Source: Mesorhizobium sp. B2-1-1 (GTDB lineage: Bacteria > Pseudomonadota > Alphaproteobacteria > Rhizobiales > Rhizobiaceae). Taken from it: a DNA stretch of 64,000 bases. Below are positions 8,690 through 22,441 of the stretch, in pieces. Location: contig NZ_CP083954.1 of NCBI RefSeq assembly GCF_006442975.2, positions 1-64,000 of the forward strand, written 5' to 3'. Position 1 is the first letter of the stretch; the number at the start of each line of letters is the position of its first letter. Position numbers and translations under genes: made by a program. Under the pieces are notes generated by a model. The model did not search any database. It was not told the DNA's origin and saw only the letters and a program-made list of their open reading frames with translations.

Positions 8690-9910
8690 ATGAGACGTGT
8701 CGTAGTCACAGGCCTCGGCATCGTGTCGTCGATCGGCAACAATGCTAACGAGGTGCAAGCCTCGCTGCATGACGCCAAATCCGGCATCAGCTTCTCCGAC
8801 TCCTTCGCCGAGCACGGCTTCCGCTGCCAGGTCTGGGGCGCGCCGACGCTCGATCCCAGCGCCATGATCGATCGCCGCGCAATGCGCTTCCTGAGCCAGG
8901 GAGCGGCCTGGAACCATGTCGCCATGGACCAGGCGATCGCCGATGCCGGCCTTGGCGAGAGCGACATCACCAATGAGCGCACCGGCATCGTCATGGGCTC
9001 GGGCGGGCCTTCCACCCGCACCATCGTCGAGGCGGCCGAAACCACGCTCAAGAATGGCAGCCCCAAGCGCATCGGCCCGTTCGCGGTGCCGAAGGCGATG
9101 TCGTCGACCGCGTCGGCGACGCTGGCCACCTGGTTCAAGATCCACGGCGTCAACTATTCGATCTCGTCGGCCTGTTCGACCTCGGCGCATTGCATCGGCA
9201 ATGGCTACGAACTGATCCAGTGGGGCAAGCAGGACATGGTGTTCGCCGGCGGCCACGAAGATCTCGACTGGACGATGTCGGACCTGTTCGACGCCATGGG
9301 CGCCATGTCGTCGAAGTACAATGACAGGGCATCTGCCGCTTCCCGCGCCTATGACGTCGATCGCGACGGCTTCGTCATCGCCGGCGGCGCCGGCGTGCTG
9401 GTGCTCGAGGAACTGGAGCATGCCAAGGCGCGCGGCGCCAAGATCTATGCAGAGATCGTCGGCTACGGCGCCACCTCGGACGGCTTCGACATGGTTGCGC
9501 CCTCGGGCGAAGGCGCGGTCCGCTGCATGCGGCAGGCGCTGGCGACCGTCACCACCCCGGTCGACTACATCAACACCCATGGCACCTCGACGCCGGTGGG
9601 GGATTCCCGCGAAATGGGCGCGATCCGCGAGGTGTTCGGCGAGAAGATGCCCTTCATCACCTCGACCAAATCGCTGACGGGCCATTCGCTGGGCGCGGCC
9701 GGCGTGCAGGAATCCATCTATTCGATCCTGATGATGCAAGGCGGTTTCATCGGCGAAAGCGCCCATATCGAGACTCTCGACCCCGAATTCGAGGGTATGC
9801 CGGTGGTGCGAAAGCGCATCGACAACGCCAGGATCGACACCGTTTTGTCCAATTCCTTCGGCTTTGGTGGCACCAACGCAACGCTGGTTTTCCAGCGCTA
9901 TTCCGCATAA
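8690..9910 (+). CDS. fabB: 3-oxoacyl-ACP synthase I FabB
   Basis: Beta-ketoacyl-ACP synthase that elongates the cis-3 product made by FabA. The thiolase-fold triad is present: Cys162 in [12 protein letters not shown], His in [13 protein letters not shown] near 297, and His in [12 protein letters not shown] near 332. Length is 406 aa. The ATG at 8690 has GGAAGGAG six bases upstream, so it was preferred to an in-frame TTG two codons earlier. The fabA-fabB pair is the classical gammaproteobacterial and rhizobial anaerobic unsaturated fatty acid pathway. Confidence 0.95.
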   Translation: MRRVVVTGLGIVSSIGNNANEVQASLHDAKSGISFSDSFAEHGFRCQVWGAPTLDPSAMIDRRAMRFLSQGAAWNHVAMDQAIADAGLGESDITNERTGIVMGSGGPSTRTIVEAAETTLKNGSPKRIGPFAVPKAMSSTASATLATWFKIHGVNYSISSACSTSAHCIGNGYELIQWGKQDMVFAGGHEDLDWTMSDLFDAMGAMSSKYNDRASAASRAYDVDRDGFVIAGGAGVLVLEELEHAKARGAKIYAEIVGYGATSDGFDMVAPSGEGAVRCMRQALATVTTPVDYINTHGTSTPVGDSREMGAIREVFGEKMPFITSTKSLTGHSLGAAGVQESIYSILMMQGGFIGESAHIETLDPEFEGMPVVRKRIDNARIDTVLSNSFGFGGTNATLVFQRYSA

Positions 9911-9941
9911 GGCCACGTTTTTTCCACGAGGATTGGCGATC

Positions 9942-10754
9942 ATGGACGGATTGATGAAGGGCAAGCGCGGGCTTGTCATGGGCGTCGCCAACGATCATTC
10001 GATCGCCTGGGGCATAGCCCGGAAACTGTCCGAACATGGGGCCGAACTTGCCTTCACCTACCAGGGTGACGCCTTCGGCCGCCGGGTCAAGCCGCTTGCC
10101 GACAAGCTCGGCGCGGCGCTGGTGGTTCCCTGCGATGTCGAGGACAGCGCCTCGGTCCGCGCCACCTTCGAGACCTTGGGCAAGGCCTGGGGCGGGCTCG
10201 ACTTCGTGGTCCATGCCATCGGCTTTTCGGACAAGAATGAGCTCAAGGGCCTCTACGCCGACACCAGCCGCGACAATTTCATCCGCACCATGGTCATCTC
10301 CTGCTATTCCTTCACCGAGGTCGCGCGCCACGCCGCGGCCCTGATGCAGGATGGCGGATCGATGATCACCCTGACCTATGCCGGTTCGGTGCGCGTCATG
10401 CCGAACTATAACGTCATGGGCGTCGCCAAGGCCGGCCTCGAGGCCAGCGTGCGCTATCTCGCCAACGATTACGGCCCGCGCGGCATCAGGGTGAACGGCA
10501 TATCGGCCGGACCGGTGCGAACGCTTGCCGGCGCCGGGATTTCCGATGCGCGCCACATGTTCTCTTACCAGCAGCGCAATTCTCCGCTGCGCCGCACCGT
10601 GACCATCGACGAGGTCGGCGGCTCGGCACTCTATCTCCTGTCCGACCTCGCTTCCGGCGTCACCGGCGAAATCCACTATGTCGATTCCGGCTATCATATC
10701 GTTTCCATGCCGACGCTCGAGGAGCTGAAGCAGACGGATCGCGCGAGCGAATAG
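9942..10754 (+). CDS. fabI: Enoyl-ACP reductase FabI (NADH)
   Basis: Reduces trans-2-enoyl-ACP in the last step of each elongation round. It is a short-chain dehydrogenase of 270 aa with the FabI cofactor block KRGLVMGVANDHSIAWGIA at residues 8-26. The catalytic residues are Tyr146, Tyr156 and Lys163, spaced as in FabI (Y-x6-K). The start at 9942 gives MDGLMKGKRG, aligned with known FabI N-termini, and CACGAGGATTGGCGATC upstream provides a ribosome site. It is the third gene of the fabA-fabB-fabI operon. Genomes of this group often have a second FabI elsewhere. Confidence 0.93.
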   Translation: MDGLMKGKRGLVMGVANDHSIAWGIARKLSEHGAELAFTYQGDAFGRRVKPLADKLGAALVVPCDVEDSASVRATFETLGKAWGGLDFVVHAIGFSDKNELKGLYADTSRDNFIRTMVISCYSFTEVARHAAALMQDGGSMITLTYAGSVRVMPNYNVMGVAKAGLEASVRYLANDYGPRGIRVNGISAGPVRTLAGAGISDARHMFSYQQRNSPLRRTVTIDEVGGSALYLLSDLASGVTGEIHYVDSGYHIVSMPTLEELKQTDRASE

Positions 10755-10880
10755 GCCATTACGCGAAATAGTCTTTTCTCCTGCGAAGAAATAATTCCCT
10801 TCCAATAAAATTGGATGCATTCGCGGAAACTCATTTTAAGGGCCTATCGGCTATAGAGTCCCGCAATTTGGGGACTTTCA

Positions 10881-12425
10881 ATGCCTGCCGTCAGCAACCC
10901 GAACCGCACACCGGTGTTCCGGCTGATCACCATAGCCAGTTCGGGCATTGGCAGTTTCATTCTCGGCATCTGGGGGCTGAAGCACGCGCTTGGCGACGGC
11001 TTTGCCGGCATGCCGGCGGACGTGATGGTGGCGATCATGGCTGCCCTTTGCGCATTGGCGGCGGCGGGAGCCGCGATGTCTTTCTTCGCCGGCGTCGATG
11101 AATCGGCTGATTTCGTCTTCAACGAAACCCAGTTCGACAAGCTGACCGGATTGCTGGCGCGTCCGGCGATGGTCGGCAAGATCGCCGAGGCAGCCTGCGC
11201 GACGAGCCGCACCGGGGCCCCGATGTTCCTCATCGACATCGACATCGACCGGTTCAAGCAGATCAACGACGCGATCGGCTACAGCCAGGGCGACGAACTG
11301 ATCCGCGCCTTCACCAAGCGGCTGCAGGCCTGCGTAACCGAGCGCGTGCAGATCGGGCGCATCGGCGCCGGCGAGTTCGCGGTGCTGCTTCCCGATCATC
11401 AGATTCAGGGAACGATGGAAGCTATGGTGGAGAGGCTCATCGACGAGATGATGGAGCCCTATGAGCTCAGCAGCCACCAGCAATCGGTGAGCCTGTCGGT
11501 GGGCATCGTGGCGATGCCCAAGGACGGCGTCGACCCGGTCCTCATCCTGCGCCGCTCCAACCTGGCGCTGCAAAATGCGCGCGCCAGGGGAGTCGGCAAC
11601 TGGTCGGTCTTCGATACCGAGATGGGGCGGGTCGCCGATCATCGCCAATGGGTCGAATCCGAGCTGCACATCGCATTCGAGCGCGGTGATTTCGACCTTC
11701 ACTATCAGCCGCAGCTGGACCTGCCGAGCGGCCGCATCGTCGGCTATGAAGCGCTGATCCGCTGGAACCATCCAGAACGCGGCATGATCCCACCTCTGGA
11801 GTTCATCCAGATCGCCGAGGAAACCGGCATGATCAATCCGATCGGCGAATGGGTTCTGCGCAAGGCATGCAGCGACGCCCGCCATTTACCCGACGACTGC
11901 TTCGTCGCCGTCAACATCTCGCCGGTCCAGTTCATGACCAAGGACTTCATCGGCCTCGTGCGCGACACGATGCGGACCACCGGCATCAAGCCGTCGCGGC
12001 TGGAGCTGGAAGTCACCGAGACGGCCATGATGCAGGACCGCGACCGCGCCGCCGCCATCCTGAAAGAGCTTGCCGATATGGGCATCTCGGTTGCCGTCGA
12101 CGATTTCGGCACCGGCTATTCCAATCTCAGCTACCTGATCGATTTTTCCTTCGGCAAGCTGAAGATCGACCGCTCCTTCGTCAGCCGCATCGATACGGAT
12201 TCGAGCTCCGGCGCCGTCGTATCGACCATTGTCGGCCTCTCGCGAGCACTCGGCGTCAGTATCATTGCCGAGGGTGTCGAGACAGAGGACCAGGCGACAC
12301 TGCTCAGGGCAGCCGGTTGCGAGGTGGTGCAAGGTTATCTGTTCGGCCGGCCGGCGCCGCTTGCGGTCATGGCCGGCGAGGGACATGTCATCGAGGATTC
12401 GAGGCGCGTCGCCAATCTGCACTGA
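10881..12425 (+). CDS. Membrane GGDEF-EAL protein with a degenerate GGDEF motif; probable c-di-GMP phosphodiesterase
   Basis: 514 aa. Two membrane helices (about residues 13-33 and 45-70) are followed by a GGDEF domain from about 85. Its active loop reads RIGAGEF at 160-166, so the second Gly and the Asp of GGDEF are replaced and cyclase activity is unlikely. The EAL domain looks complete: EAL at 290-292, then NISPVQF, ELEVTE, DDFGTGYSNL, KIDRSFV and AEGVETEDQ. The expected activity is hydrolysis of cyclic di-GMP, perhaps with the GGDEF part sensing GTP. It is monocistronic, 126 bp after fabI, and converges with the methyltransferase gene 18 bp away. Confidence 0.88.
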   Translation: MPAVSNPNRTPVFRLITIASSGIGSFILGIWGLKHALGDGFAGMPADVMVAIMAALCALAAAGAAMSFFAGVDESADFVFNETQFDKLTGLLARPAMVGKIAEAACATSRTGAPMFLIDIDIDRFKQINDAIGYSQGDELIRAFTKRLQACVTERVQIGRIGAGEFAVLLPDHQIQGTMEAMVERLIDEMMEPYELSSHQQSVSLSVGIVAMPKDGVDPVLILRRSNLALQNARARGVGNWSVFDTEMGRVADHRQWVESELHIAFERGDFDLHYQPQLDLPSGRIVGYEALIRWNHPERGMIPPLEFIQIAEETGMINPIGEWVLRKACSDARHLPDDCFVAVNISPVQFMTKDFIGLVRDTMRTTGIKPSRLELEVTETAMMQDRDRAAAILKELADMGISVAVDDFGTGYSNLSYLIDFSFGKLKIDRSFVSRIDTDSSSGAVVSTIVGLSRALGVSIIAEGVETEDQATLLRAAGCEVVQGYLFGRPAPLAVMAGEGHVIEDSRRVANLH

Positions 12426-12443
12426 GTGTCACGCCGTTGCGTG

Positions 12444-13463
12444 TCAGCGACGCGCGGAAAGAACCTTGAACATGCCGTCACGGGCGAGCTCGGCATGGCT
12501 GGAGAAGGCGGCGGCCAGTACCGGCTCGTAGGGCAGCTGGCGGTTCGCCACCATGTACAGCCGTGCTCCCGGCTTCAGCGCCTTTGCCGCTGCCCGGATC
12601 AGGCCGGCGCCGATCTCCGGTTCGGCCGCGCGGCTGCGGTGAAAAGGCGGGTTCATGATGACCGCGTCGTAGCGACGCTCGACCGGCTCCCCCTGCAGGT
12701 CCGTCCAGAAGAAACCTTTCGCAACCGACTGGCTGGCCGTGGCAAGATTGGCTTTGGCGGCTTCGAGAGAAGCGAAATCCGCCTCATAGAGATCAAGTGC
12801 CGAGATGCCGGGCGAACGCGCTTCCATCTCCGCCGCCAGATAGCCCCAGCCGGCGCAGAAATCGGCGACATGGCCGCGCAGGTCGGCCGGAAGATGGTCC
12901 GCCAGCAACTTCGAACCGGCATCGACACGATCGAAGGAAAACATGCCGGGCGCCGTGCTGAAGCGGCCGTCGACCAGCCCGGCGGGATTGGCGGCACGCA
13001 GCGCTGCTGCCGTCTCCGTCCCGGCCGGCCGGCGAAGCCAGAAGGCGATGCCGTGATATTTGGGCAGATGGCCTTCGAGCGGCACAAGCTCGTCCATGCG
13101 CTTGCGCAGGCTGGCGATGCCATCATCCTTGCCGCCGGCAATGACGATCAATCCGCCCTCGGTGACGCGCTCCAGCGCATCCGCGATGCGCAGCTCGTTC
13201 TGGCCGCGATGGCGGCCCGCGAGCACCAGCGCGGCGTCAAAGCCATCGCCTTGCGTTTGCGGGGTGACAGTGAAGCCCGCGGCTTGCAGCGCGCGAAAAT
13301 GCGGCCGAAAGCCTTGCACCACGTGCAGCTCGGCGTCGAAGTCCTGCGGTGTCCGCAAGCCGGATTCGGCCCCTAGAAAAAGCACCCGTTCGCCCTTGCC
13401 TGGCAAAGCGACCGCCTCGGCCTCGAATGGATGGAAAAGTGTCTTCAGCGGTTCGGCAGACAT
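12444..13463 (-). CDS. RsmC-like class I SAM-dependent methyltransferase
   Basis: 339 aa with the two-domain layout of RsmC, the enzyme that methylates G1207 of 16S rRNA. The N-terminal half is a degenerate methyltransferase fold. The C-terminal half has a glycine-rich SAM site around VADFCAGWGYLAAEM and the catalytic motif IMNPPFH near residue 270, typical of base N-methyltransferases. It lies downstream of pnp beyond a strong hairpin, so it may be only weakly connected to the rpsO-pnp operon. An RNA substrate is likely from the motif; the exact base is inferred from resemblance. Confidence 0.75.
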   Translation of the reverse strand: MSAEPLKTLFHPFEAEAVALPGKGERVLFLGAESGLRTPQDFDAELHVVQGFRPHFRALQAAGFTVTPQTQGDGFDAALVLAGRHRGQNELRIADALERVTEGGLIVIAGGKDDGIASLRKRMDELVPLEGHLPKYHGIAFWLRRPAGTETAAALRAANPAGLVDGRFSTAPGMFSFDRVDAGSKLLADHLPADLRGHVADFCAGWGYLAAEMEARSPGISALDLYEADFASLEAAKANLATASQSVAKGFFWTDLQGEPVERRYDAVIMNPPFHRSRAAEPEIGAGLIRAAAKALKPGARLYMVANRQLPYEPVLAAAFSSHAELARDGMFKVLSARR

Positions 13464-13482
13464 GCCTTTGCTCCATAAACGA

Positions 13483-13520
13483 AAGCGGGCGCGACATGAG
13501 CCGCGCCCGCTTCGATTTTT
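13483..13520. terminator. Strong hairpin terminator between pnp and the methyltransferase gene
   Basis: An 11-bp perfect stem AAGCGGGCGCG/CGCGCCCGCTT with an 8-base loop occupies 13483-13512. On the minus strand, the direction of pnp, it is followed by TCGTTTAT. On the plus strand it is followed by CGATTTTT. It is best read as the pnp terminator. Confidence 0.7.
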
Positions 13521-13532
13521 CGGTCAGGCCGT

Positions 13533-15680
<2,148 letters not shown>

Positions 15681-16056
15681 GTCTTGTCCTTCATATGAGG
15701 AAAGGGCCGCGCCGTTTCAGCGTGCGCGGGTGCCCTTTCCCCTGGCTTCCTTTCTCGGGCAGCCACGGGCAAGACAACGGGAAGCTCGATCCATGTCGGC
15801 CGGATGGCCGCGCGAGCGTCCTGCAATCCTGCCCCATGACCGTCCATGGGGTGGCTTCGAGGGGGCCCTCTGCACGCTCGAAACCGGATTTGGCCAATCG
15901 ATCCGACTGGCCCTGCGCATGACCCCACAAGCAGCGGCTTGTGGAATGCGTCACGCGCAAACTCAACTTGTTGGAGCGTCCGTCCGGCATCCGGATGGGT
16001 GCGCGGCGCTCCAGTACCTGCATTCGAGATCGGATTGGTCCGGTGCTCAAATGCGC
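15681..16056 (-). other. Structured non-coding leader between rpsO and pnp
   Basis: This stretch has no convincing gene; the open frames in it lack start signals and family features. It holds perfect hairpins at 15832-15851 (CCCCATG/CATGGGG) and 15925-15944 (CCACAAGC/GCTTGTGG with a 4-base loop). There is also a longer imperfect stem at about 15975-16014. In E. coli the pnp leader hairpin is cut by RNase III and then degraded by PNPase. A similar role here is an inference from position and structure. Confidence 0.5.
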
Positions 16057-16087
16057 GACCGGCGGGCCCTTGTGAGGCCCGCCGGTC
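16057..16087 (-). terminator. Hairpin after rpsO
   Basis: A perfect 12-bp stem GGCCCGCCGGTC/GACCGGCGGGCC with a 7-base loop starts 6 bases after the rpsO stop. Only GCGCATTT follows on the minus strand, so the U-tract is poor. It may be a weak terminator, or a processing site that separates rpsO from pnp mRNA. Confidence 0.55.
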
Positions 16088-16093
16088 AATTCG

Positions 16094-16363
16094 TCAACGG
16101 CGCAGGCCGAGCTTCTCGATCAGCGTCTGGTAGCGCGTGTCGTCCTTGCGCTTGAGATAATCAAGCAGGCTTCGGCGCTGGGAGACGAGAGCGAGCAGAC
16201 CACGGCGGGAATGGTTATCCTTCTTGTGGTCCTTGAAATGGTCGGTCAGGTTCTTGATGCGCTCGGAAAGGATGGCTACCTGAACTTCCGGAGACCCGGT
16301 GTCGCCCTTGGCGGTTGCGAATTCAGTCATCAATTCCTGTTTGCGCTCGGCAGTAATCGACAT
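16094..16363 (-). CDS. rpsO: 30S ribosomal protein S15
   Basis: Primary binding protein of the 16S rRNA central domain, 89 aa, standard length. The conserved blocks [33 protein letters not shown] and LLDYLKRKD are all present. It precedes pnp on the minus strand as in most bacteria. Here corA separates it from truB, which usually lies next to it. Confidence 0.98.
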   Translation of the reverse strand: MSITAERKQELMTEFATAKGDTGSPEVQVAILSERIKNLTDHFKDHKKDNHSRRGLLALVSQRRSLLDYLKRKDDTRYQTLIEKLGLRR

Positions 16364-16544
16364 CGTGTTTTTCCTTATCTGTTCGAGGAAACGGGTCGCC
16401 CTCAGCCGGGATGTCGTCCAGCAGGGGCCGGTGCAAGCAGAGCGTCATAGCGCTAAGCTGCGGCGCATATAGTGCAATTCCCAAGAAAACACCAGCCCAA
16501 TTCACGAAGCCGGCTTTTCACGCCAAAACGGCAAGTTATCCCTG

Positions 16545-17639
16545 TCAAAGCCATTTTTTCCATTTGAAGAAGGCAATCAGCCCAACCGCGACCACGGCCA
16601 TGAACAGCAGCGACAAGGGATAGCCGTAATAGGCCTTCAGCTCAGGCATGTTCCAAGGCGACGTCTCCGGATCGAAATTCATGCCCCAGACGCCGACCAG
16701 AAACGTGAGCGGCATGAAGATGACCGAGACGATCGTCAGATAGGAAATGACGTCGTTGGTGCGTGCCTGGCTCAGCGACAGATGCATCTCGATCAGGCCG
16801 GTCAGCATGTCGCGCTGGTTCTCGACCAGCTCGATCAGCCGCAGCGCGTGGTCGAGCGTATCGTTCAGGAAGACCTTGGTTTCGGCCTTCACATAGGACA
16901 CGTCGTTGCGGATCAGCGTCGCTAGCGCATCGCGCACCGGCCACAGCACCCCCTTCAGCACATTGGCGTCGTGCCGCAATCCATGAAGCTGCTGCATCTG
17001 ATGCTTGTGCGGTGCGTGCAGCATCTGGTCCTCGATGCTGTCGACGAGTTCGCCGGCCGCCTCGATCGGCGGAAAGTAGCTATCGACGATGGCGTCGATC
17101 AGCGCATAGGCGAGATAGTCGGCGCCACGGGCGCGCAGCCGGTTCGGCGCCGAGCTTTCGATGCGCTTGCGCACCGGATCGAACGGATCGCCTTCGCGCT
17201 CCTGGAAGGTGACGACGAAATTCTTGCCAAGGAAAACGGCGATCTGCTCGTAGCGGTGCGAGGCGACGTCGTCGATCATCCGCACGACCACGAAAGCATG
17301 GTCTTCGTAGAAATCCACCTTCGGCCGCTGGCCCGTGTTGACGACGTCCTCCAGCGCCAGCGGATGCAGGCTGAAGATGCGGCCGATCTCCTTGATCAGC
17401 TCGATATTGGCCAGGCCGGTGCAGTCCAGCCAGATGACCGGCCACTTTTCGCAATTGGCATTGACGTCGTCGATGCTGGCATTGTCGATCGTTTTGGACT
17501 TTTGCGGCGAGATCAGGGTGAGCCGCAGTTCCGAGCGTCGCGCCGCGGGATCGGCGATCAGCGTTCCGGGCGATGCACCGACCGGCGGCCGCCTGGCCCT
17601 GAGCGGCGCCCGCGTCTTGATCGCCTCAACCTTTGCCAT
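16545..17639 (-). CDS. corA: CorA family magnesium transporter
   Basis: Divalent metal ion channel, probably for Mg2+, 364 aa. It has a large cytoplasmic N-terminal domain (LHPLALEDVVNTGQRPKVDFYEDHAFVVVRM) and two C-terminal membrane helices at about 305-325 and 338-358. The selectivity motif GMNF follows helix 1 (VGVWGMNFDPE). The basic tail FKWKKWL is typical. It sits between truB and rpsO, inside an otherwise canonical translation gene cluster, on the same strand with 44- and 181-base gaps. The long gap to rpsO leaves room for a separate rpsO promoter. Confidence 0.93.
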   Translation of the reverse strand: MAKVEAIKTRAPLRARRPPVGASPGTLIADPAARRSELRLTLISPQKSKTIDNASIDDVNANCEKWPVIWLDCTGLANIELIKEIGRIFSLHPLALEDVVNTGQRPKVDFYEDHAFVVVRMIDDVASHRYEQIAVFLGKNFVVTFQEREGDPFDPVRKRIESSAPNRLRARGADYLAYALIDAIVDSYFPPIEAAGELVDSIEDQMLHAPHKHQMQQLHGLRHDANVLKGVLWPVRDALATLIRNDVSYVKAETKVFLNDTLDHALRLIELVENQRDMLTGLIEMHLSLSQARTNDVISYLTIVSVIFMPLTFLVGVWGMNFDPETSPWNMPELKAYYGYPLSLLFMAVVAVGLIAFFKWKKWL

Positions 17640-17683
17640 GCGGCCCCTCGGATAGATATCGCATAGAGATTAGACGAGGGCCC

Positions 17684-18655
17684 TCACCCGGCAAAGACCC
17701 GTTTGGGCTTGAACATGCCCTGCTCGATGGCGCCGATGGCCACCAGCTTGCCGCGCGCGGTCGCGCAGGCTTCCTCGGCCTCCACCGGCGCGTCGCGGCC
17801 GCGGATGATGACGGGATTGCCGAGGCGGATCTTCGTCGCCGCATCGTCGCTGATGGCTATCTGCGGCAGGCAGTCGAGTGCCGCCGAGGTGTCGACAAGC
17901 AGCGCGTCGATCGCGGCAAAATCGATCGGCGCTTCTATCGAATCGGGGGACGGTTGCTGCGTGCCATGACCCTGCTCGCCGAAGCGCGCCGCCTCCAGTT
18001 CGGCGACGGTGACGAAATCCTCGGCGGTGAACGGCTCGACCTCGATCCGGCGCAGTTCAGAAATATGGCCGAAGCAGCCGAGATCGCGGCCCATGTCGCG
18101 GGCCAGCGAGCGCACATAGGTACCCTTGCCGCATTCGACCTCGAAAACCGTGTGATCGGCCCCGTGCTCGACGATGTCGAGGCGGCCGATTTCGATCTCG
18201 CGCGCGGGAATGTCGACCGTCTCGCCGTCGCGGGCGAGATCATAGGCGCGTTCGCCCGCGATCTTGATGGCCGAGAATTGCGGCGGCGTCTGCATGATGA
18301 CGCCGGTGTATTTCGGCAGCAGCGCCTGCACTTCGGCCTCCACGGGGCGCCGGTCGGAGTCCCTCGTCACCGGACCTTCGAGGTCGTCGGTCGAGCGCTC
18401 CTGCCCCCAGGCCACGGTGAAGCGGTAGATCTTGGCGCCGTCCTGGACGTAGGGCACGGTCTTGGTGGCTTCGCCGAGCGCGATCGGCAGCATACCGGAA
18501 GCGAGCGGATCGAGCGTGCCGGCGTGGCCGGCCTTCTCCGCCTGGAACAGCCACTTGATCTTGGAGACGGCCTCGGTCGAGCCCATGCCGACCGGCTTGT
18601 CCAGCACCACCCAGCCCGAGACCGGCCGGCCCTTCTTCTTGCCGCGGCGCGCCAT
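17684..18655 (-). CDS. truB: tRNA pseudouridine(55) synthase
   Basis: Makes pseudouridine 55 in the T-loop of tRNAs, 323 aa. The family N-terminal block [21 protein letters not shown] is followed by [24 protein letters not shown], which holds the catalytic Asp in GTLDP. The [13 protein letters not shown] block and a C-terminal PUA-like region complete it. Its ATG shares one base with the rbfA stop (TAATG), so the two are translationally coupled. Confidence 0.96.
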   Translation of the reverse strand: MARRGKKKGRPVSGWVVLDKPVGMGSTEAVSKIKWLFQAEKAGHAGTLDPLASGMLPIALGEATKTVPYVQDGAKIYRFTVAWGQERSTDDLEGPVTRDSDRRPVEAEVQALLPKYTGVIMQTPPQFSAIKIAGERAYDLARDGETVDIPAREIEIGRLDIVEHGADHTVFEVECGKGTYVRSLARDMGRDLGCFGHISELRRIEVEPFTAEDFVTVAELEAARFGEQGHGTQQPSPDSIEAPIDFAAIDALLVDTSAALDCLPQIAISDDAATKIRLGNPVIIRGRDAPVEAEEACATARGKLVAIGAIEQGMFKPKRVFAG

Positions 18656-19068
18656 TATTCGCTGTCCTTATCGTCGTCGTCCGCATCCAGATCGCGCGCC
18701 ACTTCCGGCGATTTCAGGAGATCGTTGATCCTGGCGAAATTGTCGAAGGAGGTGTCGAGCCGGAAGCGAAACTCGGGCATGTACTTCATCTGCCGCAGCG
18801 CGCCGGAGACACGGCCGCGGATGAACTTGGCATGCTTGTTGAGCGCCTCGACCACCGCGCCGGCGTCCGTGGCGCCGAGCGGCGAGATGAAGGCGGTTGC
18901 GATCTTGAGGTCGGGCGACATGCGCACTTCCGACACCGAAACCACGGCATTCTCGACCAGCGGATCGATGATCTCGCCGCGCTGCAAGGTTTCGGACAGC
19001 GCATGGCGCACCTGCTCGCCGACGCGCAGCATGCGCTGGGATGGGCCTGATGTGGTCGAACGGGGCAT
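18655..19068 (-). CDS. rbfA: 30S ribosome-binding factor A
   Basis: Assembly factor for the 5' domain of 16S rRNA, active late in 30S maturation and in cold adaptation. It is a 137-aa KH-like protein with the RbfA pattern [20 protein letters not shown] at the N-terminus and [17 protein letters not shown] near residue 95. The acidic tail [12 protein letters not shown] is common in alphaproteobacterial versions. It lies 114 bases after infB, beyond a long hairpin, and is coupled to truB. Confidence 0.95.
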   Translation of the reverse strand: MPRSTTSGPSQRMLRVGEQVRHALSETLQRGEIIDPLVENAVVSVSEVRMSPDLKIATAFISPLGATDAGAVVEALNKHAKFIRGRVSGALRQMKYMPEFRFRLDTSFDNFARINDLLKSPEVARDLDADDDDKDSE

Positions 19069-19130
19069 TTTTTCTCGATCCTGAAAGCGTGGGGCGCGGG
19101 ATAGGACCGTGCCTCATGTCTCAAATGTTT

Positions 19131-19162
19131 GCCAGGCGGCGGCCTCTCGGCCACCGCCTGGC
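19131..19162 (-). terminator. Hairpin between infB and rbfA
   Basis: 14-base arms GCCAGGCGGTGGCC and GGCCGCCGCCTGGC pair with a 4-base loop and one weak pair. No U-tract follows on the minus strand. It is more likely an RNA-stabilising or processing hairpin inside the operon than a full terminator. Confidence 0.5.
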
Positions 19163-19182
19163 ATGACGGACGTCACACGAAC

Positions 19183-21752
<2,570 letters not shown>

Positions 21753-21756
<4 letters not shown>

Positions 21757-22403
21757 TCCATATCCTCTGCGGCCTCATCTTCGTCAGCAACGGCCGCAAG
21801 CATTGCCAGATCGTCCGGGGTACCGCCCCGATATCGGTCGAGCGCAACCATGCGCTTCTGGACCGCCTTACCCGCGTCTCCCGCGAGGACGGCAGCATGT
21901 ATCACATTTGTACCCCCCAATGCCAAGCTCAACTCGGCCTCGGAGAAAAGTTTGTAGGCAAGGATGGAGGGGCCGCCAATATGGACGGTCGCCCGCCGCG
22001 CCTGGCTGATCTTGCGCACGCCATCGTCTGAGGCTTCGGTCGCGTGGAGCACGAAAAGCGCCAATCCGCCGCGCACCGCGCTCTCCACCTTGGTGGCGCC
22101 CAGCGCGATCGCCCCTGCCTTGCGAGCGAGACCCAGCATGCCAAGGGCGGATCTGGAAAGCAGCCCATCGACCATGCCGCCGAGATCGGGCGGCACGACC
22201 ACCTGTGCCTTAAAGGCGCGGCTAAAAAGGTTCTTGGCCGCCGCCTTGTCGATATGTAGGCGGTCGGCGCTCACCCAGCAACCACGGCCGGGCAGATTTC
22301 TCTTGAGATCCGGAACGACGGCCGAATCCGGGCCGACGACGAACCGGATCAGTTCATCCGGTTCGGCCTGCTTGCGGGTGACGATGCAGGTGCGATCGTT
22401 CAT
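21753..22403 (-). CDS. YlxR-type RNA-binding protein with a C-terminal L7Ae-like domain
   Basis: Nucleic-acid binding protein of the nusA-infB cluster, 216 aa. The N-terminal YlxR (DUF448) module has [17 protein letters not shown] and the signature LPGRGCWV near residue 46. The second half ([24 protein letters not shown]) resembles the L7Ae/YlxQ fold that binds kink-turn RNA. YlxR and YlxQ are separate genes in Bacillus; here they appear fused, as usual in alphaproteobacteria. The ATG at 22403 was preferred to an in-frame TTG three codons upstream. It overlaps infB by four bases and follows nusA by 38. Confidence 0.9.
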
Positions 22404-22441
22404 CTCGTCCAAGGGCGGTTTCTGTGCGATGCGGTTTCACC

